DNA of 61,988 nucleotides from Methylobacterium sp. BTF04. GTDB lineage: Bacteria; Pseudomonadota; Alphaproteobacteria; Rhizobiales; Beijerinckiaceae. The position numbers and the translations under genes were made by a program. Each line of letters starts with the position of its first letter. Position 1 is the first letter of the stretch. Below, in pieces: positions 45,120 to 54,009 of the stretch. The notes below the pieces were generated by a model, which saw only the letters and a list, made by a program, of their open reading frames with translations, searched no databases and was not told where the DNA came from. The stretch is from assembly GCF_010692745.1 (NCBI RefSeq), contig NZ_JAAHTB010000027.1, forward strand, positions 1-61,988, given 5' to 3'.

Positions 45120-46028
45120 CTACGACACCAGTGCATAACCCTGCCCGCGCCGCGCGATCCGGCCATGGGTCGCGAGGTGCATGCCGGCCACCGTCAGGCC
45201 CTCGACGACGGCCCGGTCGAAGATGCGGCGGCGCGTCGCCTCGGCCTGCGCCCCGTCCATGTCCCAGATCACGGTCCATTCGGGGTGGGGCAGTTGGAGG
45301 ATGCGCGCATGGAGAACATCGCCCCAGATCAGCAAGCGCTCCCCTGCATCCTCGATCAGGACACCGGCATGCCCCGGCGTGTGGCCGGGCAGCGGCACGG
45401 CGGTGATTCCAGCAGTCAGTTCGGCCGCACCCGAAACCTGCCGGACCCGGCCCTTGTAGGCAGCGAGCACCGCCAGCGCCGTATCGAAGAAGGCACCCAT
45501 CTCGGCCGGTGCCCGGGAACGGGAGCCTGGATCGCTCCAATAGGCGACCTCCGCCGCCTGGACGACGAGTTCGGCCCGGGCAAAGCGCGCCCGGCCGTCG
45601 GCATCGAGGAGACCGCCGGCATGGTCGGCGTGGAGATGGGTCAGCCAGATGGTCTCGATCCCGGCGAGATGGATGCCTCCGGCCACCAGCGCCGCTGGCA
45701 CCTTGCCGAGGTCGGGTCCGAGAACACCGCCGCAGCCGGCATCGAGAAGCCAGAGGCGCTCACCCCTTCGGACGAGGAAGGCGTTGACCGGCTCGGGAGA
45801 AGGCCCCGCCGGCGGAAGTCCGGCCTCCCGCAGCAGCGCACGCCCGGCCTCGCTGTCCGCTCCGGGGATCATTCGGGGTTCGAGCGGAAATAGCCCGTCG
45901 CGAACCGGCTCGACGGTGAAGGCGCCGACGCGAAGGGTCGTCGCGACCGTGCCCTGTGCGAAGGCAGGCCCGATCAGCGGTAGGGCTGCGGCCGCGACAA
46001 AGCTGCGGCGGGACAGGCCGTGAGACAT
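45120..46028 (-). CDS. Exported MBL-fold metallo-hydrolase
   Basis: A 302-aa metallo-beta-lactamase-fold hydrolase. MSHGLSRRSFVAAAALPLIG is a Tat-type signal peptide (SRRSF). The metal motif THLHADHAGG is the HxHxDH signature; further ligands lie in PLPGHTPGHAGV, LLIWGDVLH and a late histidine. The closest type is the lactonase/quorum-quenching-like or general MBL hydrolase group; the substrate is unknown. ATG 46028 is well placed; the frame continues upstream to 46544 into the divergent kinase gene. It lies between sbcC and the signalling genes. Confidence 0.9.
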   Translation of the reverse strand: MSHGLSRRSFVAAAALPLIGPAFAQGTVATTLRVGAFTVEPVRDGLFPLEPRMIPGADSEAGRALLREAGLPPAGPSPEPVNAFLVRRGERLWLLDAGCGGVLGPDLGKVPAALVAGGIHLAGIETIWLTHLHADHAGGLLDADGRARFARAELVVQAAEVAYWSDPGSRSRAPAEMGAFFDTALAVLAAYKGRVRQVSGAAELTAGITAVPLPGHTPGHAGVLIEDAGERLLIWGDVLHARILQLPHPEWTVIWDMDGAQAEATRRRIFDRAVVEGLTVAGMHLATHGRIARRGQGYALVS

Positions 46029-46206
46029 GGAGGCGTTTCCTTCAGGGCGACGGGGTGCAATCCTTCTCCGTGGGGCGCGGCGTTGCCAGGGATGACAGCC
46101 CGCGATTCGCCGGGTGTTTTTCCCGAGCGCGGCCCGGGCCCCTTGCCAAGCGACATCCTCCCGATGCCACCTTCCCCCGCCGCGGATGTCGAAGGGATGC
46201 CGAACC

Positions 46207-47556
46207 ATGAGCCTGTTCGCCCACCTGGCCTGGCGCTTCGTCGCGGCGGTCATGGTGTGCCTCGCCGGCACGGCCCTGTGGGTCATGTACGATACGGGCG
46301 CCGGCCTGCGGGCCGAGGCGCAAGTGTCGGCCGAGCGCGTCGCGCAACAGATGGACCGCCAGCCCGGTCTCGGTAGCGCCCATGGCTCCCAGGCTCTGGC
46401 GGCGCCCGATTGGCACCCGGCCCCGACGATCCTGACGATCCTTCCGGGCATCTGCGTCGCGATCACCGTCGGAACCGAGGCGCCGTACCGGTTGTGCAGC
46501 GGATGGGACGGCCTCGGACGCACGGCGCCCAGTTGGTTCCGCACCCTGTTCGACAGGATGGTCGATCCCTCGTCACCGATCGCGCGACCGATGATCTACC
46601 GCGAAAAGCCCATCGGCCGGGTCGAGGCGTGGCCGGAGGCCGATGCCGCCGCGGCCCGGGCGTGGCGACAGGTCGGCATCGTTTCGATGACGGCCGCCGG
46701 GATGGCCGCTGCGATCGGTCTCCTCGCCGCGCTGGCGACACTCCACCTGCTCGGTCCCGTCGGGATCATCGTGCGGGGTTTCCAATCGCTGGAGGCCGGC
46801 GACCCGGCACCGCGCCTGCCGCCCTTCGCGACGCGGGAATTCGACCGGATCGCCGCCGCCTTCCATGCGATGACCGAGCGGCTCGCCCGCGGCCAGACCG
46901 AGCGGGCCGCCCTCACCCTGCGGCTGTTCCAGGCGCAGGAGGACGAGCGGCGACGGCTCGCCCGCGACCTGCACGACGCGTTCGGGCAATGCCTCACCGC
47001 CGCCGGTGCGCTCGCCGAGGCGATCGAGGCCGATGCACCGTCCGACCGGCCGGATGTCGCCGAGGATGCGCGCGCCATCGCACAGATCACCGCGAGCATG
47101 ACCCAGACGCTTCGTGGCGCGTTGGCGCGCCTCGAACCGCCAGACCTCGAAGACCTCGGATTCGAAGGCAGCCTGCGCGCCCTGATCGCCGGTTGGCGCA
47201 CGCATCGGCGTTCAGCCGCCGCCTTCCACCTCGATATGTCGGGCGATTGGGAGGGCATTCCGCCGCCTGCTGCCCTCGCCCTGTATCGGATCGCTCAGGA
47301 GTTTCTCACCAACGCCATGCGGCACGGCCGCCCCACCCGAATTTTCGTCCGGGTTTCGCGGGACGCCGGACACGGCCGGTCGGTGACACTCGTGGTCGAC
47401 GACGATGGCGGCGGCGATCCGGCAAGCCTGCGCGACACCCCCGGACGTGGCTTGCTCGGCATTCGCGAGCGGCTCGCGGCCCTGGGCGGTAGCCTGTGCG
47501 TGGCGGGGTCGGGCAGCGGGATACGCGCCTGCGCCGTCGTCCCCACCGGCGCGTGA
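46207..47556 (+). CDS. NarX/UhpB-type sensor histidine kinase
   Basis: A 449-aa membrane sensor. TM1 (LAWRFVAAVMVCLAGTALWVM), a periplasmic loop of about 120 residues with CVAITVGTEAPYRLCSG, TM2 (GIVSMTAAGMAAAIGLLAAL), a HAMP-like linker, then HisKA_3 with the phospho-acceptor in RRRLARDLHDAFGQCLTAAGAL and a small HATPase (AQEFLTNAMRHG, DDDGGGDP, GRGLLGIRERL). This kinase class pairs with LuxR-type regulators, and one follows at once; the reading frames meet as GTGA. AAGGGA nine bases before ATG 46207 supports the start. The signal is unknown. Confidence 0.9.
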   Translation: MSLFAHLAWRFVAAVMVCLAGTALWVMYDTGAGLRAEAQVSAERVAQQMDRQPGLGSAHGSQALAAPDWHPAPTILTILPGICVAITVGTEAPYRLCSGWDGLGRTAPSWFRTLFDRMVDPSSPIARPMIYREKPIGRVEAWPEADAAAARAWRQVGIVSMTAAGMAAAIGLLAALATLHLLGPVGIIVRGFQSLEAGDPAPRLPPFATREFDRIAAAFHAMTERLARGQTERAALTLRLFQAQEDERRRLARDLHDAFGQCLTAAGALAEAIEADAPSDRPDVAEDARAIAQITASMTQTLRGALARLEPPDLEDLGFEGSLRALIAGWRTHRRSAAAFHLDMSGDWEGIPPPAALALYRIAQEFLTNAMRHGRPTRIFVRVSRDAGHGRSVTLVVDDDGGGDPASLRDTPGRGLLGIRERLAALGGSLCVAGSGSGIRACAVVPTGA

Positions 47557-47564
47557 GCGGCGCA

Positions 47565-48209
47565 ATGGACGTGCGTATCCTCCTGGTCGACGATCATCCG
47601 GTGGTCCGGGAGGGGTATCGCCGCCTGCTCGAGCGCCAATCCCGTTACCGCGTCGTCGCGGAGGCCGCGGATGCCGGCGAGGCCTACCGGCTCTATCAGG
47701 TACATGCCCCCGATCTCGTCGTCATGGACGTGGCACTGCCGGGGGCGAGCGGGATCGAGGCGGCCCGCCATATCCGCCAGCGCGACCGCGACGCGCGCAT
47801 CCTCATGGTGAGCATGCGCGGGCACGCGGCCCTGGCGCTGACGGCGTTCGAGGCGGGCGCCAGCGGCTATGTCACCAAGGGCAGCCCGCCGCGCGAACTC
47901 CTCACGGCGGTGGAGACGGTGATGCGCGGCGGCCGGGCGATGAGCACGGACATCGCCCACGCCCTCGCCGATGCGCACATCGCCGATGGCCGGTCAGCCG
48001 TGGAGGGGCTGGGCCCCCGAGAGATCGAGATTCTGACCCTCACCGCACGGGGTCTCACCGTCGGCGCGATCGCCGACGCCCTCTGCGTCAGTCCCAAGAC
48101 CGTCCAGAACAACCAGTCGCTGATCAAGGCCAGGCTCAGCGCACGCACCGACGCCCATCTGGTGTGGATCGCAGTGGGCGCGGGTCTCGTCTCGGCGGCG
48201 GACGGCTGA
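47565..48209 (+). CDS. LuxR-family (NarL/FixJ) response regulator
   Basis: A 214-aa DNA-binding regulator. The receiver has RILLVDDHPVVREGY, LVVMDVALPGASG (phospho-Asp) and SGYVTKGSPP; the LuxR-type helix-turn-helix follows (GLGPREIEILTLTARGLTVG, ALCVSPKTVQNNQSLIKARL). The kinase encoded just upstream is its likely partner. ATG 47565 is given; a GTG four codons earlier (47553) would overlap the kinase stop as GTGA, a coupling style seen elsewhere in this window. It is convergent with the HWE kinase gene, six bases apart. Confidence 0.92.
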   Translation: MDVRILLVDDHPVVREGYRRLLERQSRYRVVAEAADAGEAYRLYQVHAPDLVVMDVALPGASGIEAARHIRQRDRDARILMVSMRGHAALALTAFEAGASGYVTKGSPPRELLTAVETVMRGGRAMSTDIAHALADAHIADGRSAVEGLGPREIEILTLTARGLTVGAIADALCVSPKTVQNNQSLIKARLSARTDAHLVWIAVGAGLVSAADG

Positions 48210-48215
48210 CAGCGC

Positions 48216-50966
48216 CTATCCGTCCGCCTGGAATGCGGCCAGGGGCGCAGTGATGGCGCAGGTGACGCCGGTGGCCGGATAAGCGAGCGCGATGACGCCG
48301 CCGACCTGGCCCGCGAGTCCGCGCTCGATGAAGCGTGTCCCGAAGCCCTTCCGGGCGGGCGGGATCACCGGCGGCCCGCCGCTCTCGGTCCATGAGAACG
48401 CGAGCTGCGGCTCTTCCGCTCCGGTCACGACCTCCCAGCAGATCAGGACAGTACCGGTTTCCTGCGAGAGGGCGCCGTACTTGGCGGCATTGGTGGCCAA
48501 TTCGTGCAGCATCAGCGCCAGAGACAGGGCGGGCTTGGCGCCGATCTCGATGTCCGGCCCTTCGAGGCGGAAGCGCCCGGGCCGGTCCTCGTGCAGCTTC
48601 AACGCTCCGCGCACCACCGGGCCGACGAGGGTGCTGCCCAGGGCACCGCCCATCAGCAGGTCGTGCGCCTGCCCCAGTGCGATCAGGCGCCCGGCCAGAA
48701 CTTCCTTGGCGGTATCGACATCGGCGGCCGAGCGCATGGTCTGCGTCGCGATGGATTGCACCATCGCCAGCAGGTTCTTCATCCGGTGGCTGAGTTCGCG
48801 GTTGAGCAGTTCCTGCGCTTCTTCCGCGCGCAATCGCGCCAGTGCGGCGCGGGTCCGGTCGACGACGTTACGGACGAACCTAATGATGTCCGGTGTCCAC
48901 GCGCGCGGCCGGCAATCATGCAGGCAGAACACCGCCACGAGGCGGCCCCGCTCCATCAACGGGATGTTCAGCAGGGTACGGACATCGAGTGCCAGTAATG
49001 CGGACGGATCGGCCAGGGTCCGCGGATCGGTCTCCACGTCGGCGATGATCACGTCATGTCCCTTCTGGAGGTCCGGGAGGTACGAGCCGTAATCGGAGAA
49101 GCGGTGCCGGCCGGCGATGGTGACGACGCTGGGTACGGTCCAGTCGCGCGCGATATCGAGATGCTCCTGCGATGGGTCGATGGACCCGTAGGCGGCCCGG
49201 ATCAGCCCGAGGGTACGTCCGGCGATCTCGGCCGCGACGAAGACGATCTCGGCGGCGTTCTGCAATTCGCGCAGGCGATCGCCGAGTTCGACGAGTGCGG
49301 ACTGCCGCTCCTCGGCGCGCTTGCGCTCGGTGATGTCCACGGACGCTCCGGGAAAACGCACCGGACTATGGTGGCTGTCGCGGACGAGACGCCCTCGGGC
49401 GATGAGCCAGCGGTAGGAACCGTCGGGCTGGACGATGCGATACTCGCAGGCGAATTCGTCGGCTCCGGCGAACAGGCGGCCGAGCTCGGCTTGGAAGACC
49501 GGCATGTCGTCGGGGTGGAAGTTGCGGGTGTATTCGCTCAGCGGTGCGCCCTGGGCCGCCCGCTCCGGATCGACGCTGTAGATGCGCGCGAAGTTCGCGT
49601 CGGCGTAGACGAGATTCTCCTTGAGATCCCAGTCCCAGGTGCCGATCATGCCGGACGCGTTCAATGCCAGCGACAGCCGCTCCTCGCTGCGCCGCAGGCG
49701 TGCGCCGGCGGCCTTGCGCTCGGTAACGTCGGCGATGGTGAGAACCGCGCCCTGCACCACCCCGTTCTCGATGATCGGGGCGTTCGAGGTCACCACGTCG
49801 ATGGGCCTACCGTCGCGGCGGAAGAACACGGCTTCGCGTTCCCGCAGCGGCTCTCCCGACTGGAGCGCGCGCACGACCTCGCACTCCTCGGCCGGGAACG
49901 GACTGCCATCGGGATGGTGGTGATGGGCGGTGGCGTGCAGGTTGCGCCCGATCAGGCTGCCGGCCGGCCAGCCGAGCATCGCTTCGGCGGCCGGATTGGC
50001 GAAGGTGACTCGATCGTCGGTGGAGAGCTGGAACACCGCTTCGCTGAGATGATCGGTGACGGTCTGGAGCAGGGCCGTCTGCTGCCGAAGGGACTCGTCG
50101 GCGCGCCTTTGCGCGGTGCGGTCGCGCAGGATCTTGAGATAGCCGACATGCGCGCCATCCTCGGCCTTGAGCGGCATCATCTCGCCCATGGCCCAGAACC
50201 GCGTTCCGTCCTTGCGCTGGTGCCAGCGCTCGTCGTTCGCCCGTCCCATCTCGCGCGCGAGTCGCATCTCGCGCTCGGGCATCTCGGCAGCCCTGTCCTC
50301 CCCGACGAAGAAGACGTCCGCCGGCTGGCCCAGCATCTCCGCCTCCGACCAGCCGAGGATGCGATAGGCGCCCACGTTCCAGGTGGTGACGCGCCCCTGC
50401 AGATCCATGGCGACGATGCCGTAATCGATGGCGCTCTCCAGGATGGCGGCGTTGCGAAGGTCGCTCGCCCGGCGCTCGCGTAAGGCGCGTCGCAGGTCGA
50501 GCTGGGTCATCACCTGTCGCCCGAGGGTGCGCAGCACGAAGGCCTGTTCCGGGGTGAAGTCGCGCGGGCGCGTGTCGAGCACGCACAGGGTGCCGAGCGC
50601 GACGCCCTCGGGCGTGAGCAGCGGCATGCCGGCGTAGAAGCGCACGTGCGGCGCTCCGGTGACGAGGGGATTGTCGGCCGTGCGTGGGTCACGAGTGGTA
50701 TCGGGGATCACGAACACGTCGTTCTGGCGCACCGCATGGGCGCAGATCGAGGAGGTGAGCGGGGTCTCGCGCCGTCCGAACCCGGTCTCGGCCTTGAACC
50801 ATTGACGGTCGCCGTCGATCAGCGAGATCAACGAGACCGGCATGCCCATCGCCATCGAGGCAAGCTGGACGATGTCGTCGAAGACCCGCTCGGCCGATGT
50901 GTCGATGATGTCATAGCGAGCGAGTGCCTCGCGGCGCCGCTCGGTCTCGTCGCCGGCTGTACTCAC
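48216..50966 (-). CDS. GAF/PAS sensor kinase of the HWE family
   Basis: A soluble 916-aa sensor. Order: GAF domain (residues about 25-165, LISLIDGDRQWFKAETGFG, PHVRFYAGMPLLTPEG), three PAS domains (ILESAIDYGIVAMDLQG, LQTVTDHLSEAVFQLS, LSLALNASGMIGTWDW), a second GAF (VELGDRLRELQNAAEIVF onward), and a C-terminal HWE kinase. The kinase part has the phospho-His in RELSHRMKNLLAMVQ, HELATNAAKYGAL and SWTESGGPP, the His and Trp-x-Glu that define the group. GTG 50966 has GGAGG five bases upstream. HWE kinases often feed PhyR and the EcfG general stress response, an inferred role here. Confidence 0.93.
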   Translation of the reverse strand: MSTAGDETERRREALARYDIIDTSAERVFDDIVQLASMAMGMPVSLISLIDGDRQWFKAETGFGRRETPLTSSICAHAVRQNDVFVIPDTTRDPRTADNPLVTGAPHVRFYAGMPLLTPEGVALGTLCVLDTRPRDFTPEQAFVLRTLGRQVMTQLDLRRALRERRASDLRNAAILESAIDYGIVAMDLQGRVTTWNVGAYRILGWSEAEMLGQPADVFFVGEDRAAEMPEREMRLAREMGRANDERWHQRKDGTRFWAMGEMMPLKAEDGAHVGYLKILRDRTAQRRADESLRQQTALLQTVTDHLSEAVFQLSTDDRVTFANPAAEAMLGWPAGSLIGRNLHATAHHHHPDGSPFPAEECEVVRALQSGEPLREREAVFFRRDGRPIDVVTSNAPIIENGVVQGAVLTIADVTERKAAGARLRRSEERLSLALNASGMIGTWDWDLKENLVYADANFARIYSVDPERAAQGAPLSEYTRNFHPDDMPVFQAELGRLFAGADEFACEYRIVQPDGSYRWLIARGRLVRDSHHSPVRFPGASVDITERKRAEERQSALVELGDRLRELQNAAEIVFVAAEIAGRTLGLIRAAYGSIDPSQEHLDIARDWTVPSVVTIAGRHRFSDYGSYLPDLQKGHDVIIADVETDPRTLADPSALLALDVRTLLNIPLMERGRLVAVFCLHDCRPRAWTPDIIRFVRNVVDRTRAALARLRAEEAQELLNRELSHRMKNLLAMVQSIATQTMRSAADVDTAKEVLAGRLIALGQAHDLLMGGALGSTLVGPVVRGALKLHEDRPGRFRLEGPDIEIGAKPALSLALMLHELATNAAKYGALSQETGTVLICWEVVTGAEEPQLAFSWTESGGPPVIPPARKGFGTRFIERGLAGQVGGVIALAYPATGVTCAITAPLAAFQADG

Positions 50967-51139
50967 TCGAACCTCCGGCAGCGAACTCTCCGGCGAGGCA
51001 CAATCGCGAGAGCCATGTGCGCGCGGAAAATCGGCAGCACGCCGCCGCATCTGTACAATCGAACGGGGGATTTTCCTATGTGCGTTCGGCATCGACGGAC
51101 AGGCACTGCCCCCGGCCCCGGACCGGCGGGCCCGCACAT

Positions 51140-52369
51140 CTACGTCACCTCGGCGCGGGCGCGGTGGAACACCTCCAGATGGACGGGCTCCGGCGGGGTG
51201 CCCCGCGCCCGCTGGAAGGCGAGACGGAAGAGGTCCTCCGGGTCGCGCTCGGCGAGGCGCACGTGGACGAGGGCCGCGATCGCGGAGTCCACCTGAGGCG
51301 CCGGAGCCACCCGCACGTCGACGACACGCACGGGAAAGCCATCGGCGATCCGGTCGACCTCGGCGCGGTAGCCCGGTCCGAGGCCCTCCCGGGCGAGGCG
51401 AATCTGGATGAAAGGCCGCGCCTCCAGCGGCGAGTTGGGGTCGAGCCCGAGAGCGTGGAGGCGATCACCGAGTTCCGACAGGGGCATGTCGCCAGAGGCC
51501 GGCAGACGCAGGAACGGAACGGGCCGGCCCACCGGGATGTGCTCGATACGGGGCTCGCCGTCGCCCAGGGTGACGAGCGTGACGCCATGCGCGTAGGGCT
51601 GTTCGGCCGCCGAGAGCGGGATCAGCGAACCGCTGTAGCGCACATGATCGTGCGCGATTTTCTGCGCCTTGTGGAGATGGCCGAGTGCGACGTAGTTCGC
51701 ACATTGCGGAAAGACGTCGGCTGGCACCGCGTGCTCGCCGCCGACCAGGATGCGCCGCTCCGCGCCTTCGGATTCGAGGCCACCGGCCACATGCAGGTGC
51801 CCGGTGGCTACCAGCGGCAGCCCGGCGAGATGTGGTTGGGCGGCCTCGGCCAGTTGTTCGTAGAGACTGCGCACCGCCCGCACGATGGGTGAGCCGGCGC
51901 CCTCGGTCATTTTCTGGAGCGGCGGCAGGCAGGCAGCGGTGGGATACGACACCGCGAGCACCTGGGCGGCGACCTCGCCCTTCACCCGCAGCGGCACGAG
52001 GTGGCGGGCGATGTCGATGGCCCCGTCCCGCCGCCGGATATTGCCGATGACATGGACGCCGATGGCGTCGAGCAACGGCCGGGGCGCTTCCAGCCGACCG
52101 GCGGCATCGTGGTTGCCGGCGGTGATCACGATGGTCATGTCCGGCCGCGCCCGGTGCAACCGGACCAGAAGATCATAGAACAGACGCTGCGCTTCGCCCG
52201 ACGGGTTCTGGCTGTCGAAGACATCGCCGGCCACCACGAGGGCATCGACTTCCTGCTCGGCGACGATCGCCACGAGCCTGGCGAAGACCGCGCCGTGCTC
52301 TGCGGTGCGGGCGTATCCGCGCAGAGTCTGCCCGATATGCCAGTCGCCGGTATGCAGGATGCGGATCAC
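51140..52369 (-). CDS. sbcD: Exonuclease subunit SbcD (Mre11-like nuclease)
   Basis: Manganese nuclease of SbcCD. From GTG 52369 the protein is 409 aa. Phosphoesterase motifs: RILHTGDWHIGQTL (motif I), VVAGDVFDSQNPS (motif II), VITAGNHDAAGRLE (motif III), then VATGHLHVAGG and YVALGHLHKAQKI with the last metal-binding histidines. A C-terminal capping part of about 130 residues follows. The start lies before the first motif and is conserved; the frame runs 94 codons further upstream without conserved sequence. sbcC should lie next in an operon but is 6.2 kb away on the same strand. Confidence 0.94.
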   Translation of the reverse strand: MIRILHTGDWHIGQTLRGYARTAEHGAVFARLVAIVAEQEVDALVVAGDVFDSQNPSGEAQRLFYDLLVRLHRARPDMTIVITAGNHDAAGRLEAPRPLLDAIGVHVIGNIRRRDGAIDIARHLVPLRVKGEVAAQVLAVSYPTAACLPPLQKMTEGAGSPIVRAVRSLYEQLAEAAQPHLAGLPLVATGHLHVAGGLESEGAERRILVGGEHAVPADVFPQCANYVALGHLHKAQKIAHDHVRYSGSLIPLSAAEQPYAHGVTLVTLGDGEPRIEHIPVGRPVPFLRLPASGDMPLSELGDRLHALGLDPNSPLEARPFIQIRLAREGLGPGYRAEVDRIADGFPVRVVDVRVAPAPQVDSAIAALVHVRLAERDPEDLFRLAFQRARGTPPEPVHLEVFHRARAEVT

Positions 52370-52394
52370 GCGGCCTCGCTCCTCCGGTGCGCGC

Positions 52395-52637
52395 TCAGCG
52401 GCAGACCGTGACGGTCTTGACCACCCAGCCCTCACCGTCCTGCCACAGCTTACGCCGGATGTGGCTGCAATTCGCCGGCTCGGATTCGCCTGAGGTCCAT
52501 GTGGTGGCCGGCCGCTCGGGCGGTGTCGGTGTCGCAGGCCGTCCAGCGGCGGACGCCCCGATGGGGATCGCGCCGAGCAGGATGGCCGCGGCCGCGATGC
52601 GGGCCGCGTGAAAACGGGGATGCTGGATGACCGGCAC
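52395..52637 (-). CDS. Small secreted protein, unknown function
   Basis: A protein of about 80 aa from GTG 52637. It has a signal-like hydrophobic stretch (AARIAAAAILLGAIPIGASA), then a Pro/Thr-rich linker and a compact C-terminal part with two cysteines (CSHIRRKLWQDGEGWVVKTV...C) that may form a disulfide. No family recognised. The start lacks a strong ribosome-binding site, and the frame is open further upstream to 52784. It lies just upstream of sbcD on the same strand, 25 bases away. Confidence 0.55.
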   Translation of the reverse strand: MPVIQHPRFHAARIAAAAILLGAIPIGASAAGRPATPTPPERPATTWTSGESEPANCSHIRRKLWQDGEGWVVKTVTVCR

Positions 52638-52925
52638 GGGTCGCGATCCATCGGATGAGGGGAAGCCGAAGCGGCTGCTCGCTCTATGTCGGGGTGCCGC
52701 AGGTTTTTGCAATCGCCACGGGAGGCTCACCCCCAGTATCCCCGATGATTTTACGCCATCATGGTGAAACCGCGTATTCATCACGTCGCCGATCAGATCG
52801 CGAAGTCACGGCCTCGTGTCGTGATGCAATGCTGATAAGCTTACGCCACGGCGTGACGCGGAGGCGAGGTCTTGCTAGTTCCCAGCCCAGCTTCATCCTT
52901 CGTCAGACCACTTTCGAGCGCTCCC

Positions 52926-53840
52926 ATGTCAGAAACCACCCGCCGCACACTGCTTACCGGAGCGACGACGAGCCTCGCGCTGCTCTCGCCGATCGGCGCC
53001 GCCCTCGCGCAAGGGCGCGGGCCGTTCGACGATGGGATCGACGGCGACAGGCCCTTCGACGACGAGCGGCTCTACCGCGACGAGGATGGCCGGCTCTACC
53101 GTCGCCGGGGCGGACGCTACGAGCCCTACGCCGAGCGCACGAATGCGCCGCGCGGCCGGCGCGACGTCCAGGCCCCTTACGAAGACTCGTTCGAGGACCC
53201 CTACGCTCCCCGACAGGTCCCACCGGCCTCGCCGGCACAGGGCACGCAGGCCACAGCCAGGCCGGTGGATAACGGCCCGATCGACTACGCCCGCGCTTAC
53301 GCGGCGATCACCGATGAGCCCTTCCCGGTGAACGCGGTCAACTGGAAGAAGACCAATCCGGCATTCCTGCGCCAGGAGATCGCCTATACCGGACGGGAGG
53401 CGCCCGGTACCATCGTGATCGACCCGCGCGCCCACCAGCTGACCCTGGTGCTGCCCAACGGCCGAGCGCGCCGCTACGGCGTCGGCGTCGGCAAGCAGGG
53501 CTTTTCCTGGTCGGGAGCCTCGACCGTGAACTCGAAGCAGATGTGGCCGGATTGGTATCCCCCGAAGGAGATGATCGCCCGGACACCGAAGCTCGCGCGC
53601 TCGGTCTCGCAGCTCCAGAGCGGGCTTGGTGTTCCGGGCGGCTCGCGCAATCCGCTCGGCGCACGCGCCCACTACCTCTGGCAGGACAACAAGGACACGC
53701 TCTATCGCATCCACGGCACGCTCGAGCCAGATTCCATCGGCAAGAGCGTGTCCTCGGGCTGCATCCGCATGATCAACCAGGACGTGATCGACCTCTACGG
53801 CCGGGTCGAGATCGGGTCGAAGGTGGTGGTGCTCGGCTGA
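52926..53840 (+). CDS. Tat-exported L,D-transpeptidase (YkuD family)
   Basis: Peptidoglycan cross-linking enzyme, 304 aa. The signal TTRRTLLTGATTSLALLS has a twin-arginine pattern. A hydrophilic Asp/Arg/Tyr-rich stretch (residues about 30-100, with repeated RPFDDE/RLYRDE-like segments) leads to the YkuD domain: IVIDPRAHQLTLVLPNGRA, GVGVGKQGFSWSGAS, and the catalytic motif YRIHGT plus SSGCIRMINQDVIDLY with the nucleophilic cysteine. Such proteins can also attach lipoproteins to peptidoglycan. ATG 52926 starts right at the Tat signal; the frame continues upstream. Confidence 0.94.
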   Translation: MSETTRRTLLTGATTSLALLSPIGAALAQGRGPFDDGIDGDRPFDDERLYRDEDGRLYRRRGGRYEPYAERTNAPRGRRDVQAPYEDSFEDPYAPRQVPPASPAQGTQATARPVDNGPIDYARAYAAITDEPFPVNAVNWKKTNPAFLRQEIAYTGREAPGTIVIDPRAHQLTLVLPNGRARRYGVGVGKQGFSWSGASTVNSKQMWPDWYPPKEMIARTPKLARSVSQLQSGLGVPGGSRNPLGARAHYLWQDNKDTLYRIHGTLEPDSIGKSVSSGCIRMINQDVIDLYGRVEIGSKVVVLG

Positions 53841-53845
53841 ACGCA

Positions 53846-53866
53846 CCGACCCCTGGCGGGGGTCGG
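53846..53866 (+). terminator. Possible terminator hairpin after the L,D-transpeptidase gene
   Basis: CCGACCCC and GGGGTCGG form an 8-base stem with a TGGCG loop, five bases past the stop codon. No T tract follows. Confidence 0.45.
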
Positions 53867-53934
53867 AAGCCGAGACGGGGTCGCGACGCTCCCGACGACG
53901 TGAGCGGTCGCACACCTGAGATCGCCGTCGGGGC

Positions 53935-53959
53935 GGAACGTGCTGCACTGCGGTCGGTT
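53935..53959 (+). promoter_or_regulatory. Candidate EcfG-type promoter of zwf
   Basis: GGAAC (53935-53939) and GGTT (53956-53959) are 16 bases apart and point at zwf, whose ATG is 50 bases downstream. A TTGACT at 53958 is an alternative -35 box but has no matching -10. Confidence 0.5.
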
Positions 53960-54009
53960 GACTTGCGATTCCGCGGCGAGCCCCGCGGAGCCGAGACCCG
54001 GAGCCACCG

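Noticed and set aside
39646..48209. Functional link between the NarK-type transporter and the NarX/NarL-type pair
   Set aside because: They are about 5 kb apart on different strands, the sensor lacks the recognisable NarX P-box, and there are no nitrate reductase genes. The kinase class is too broad to imply nitrate sensing.
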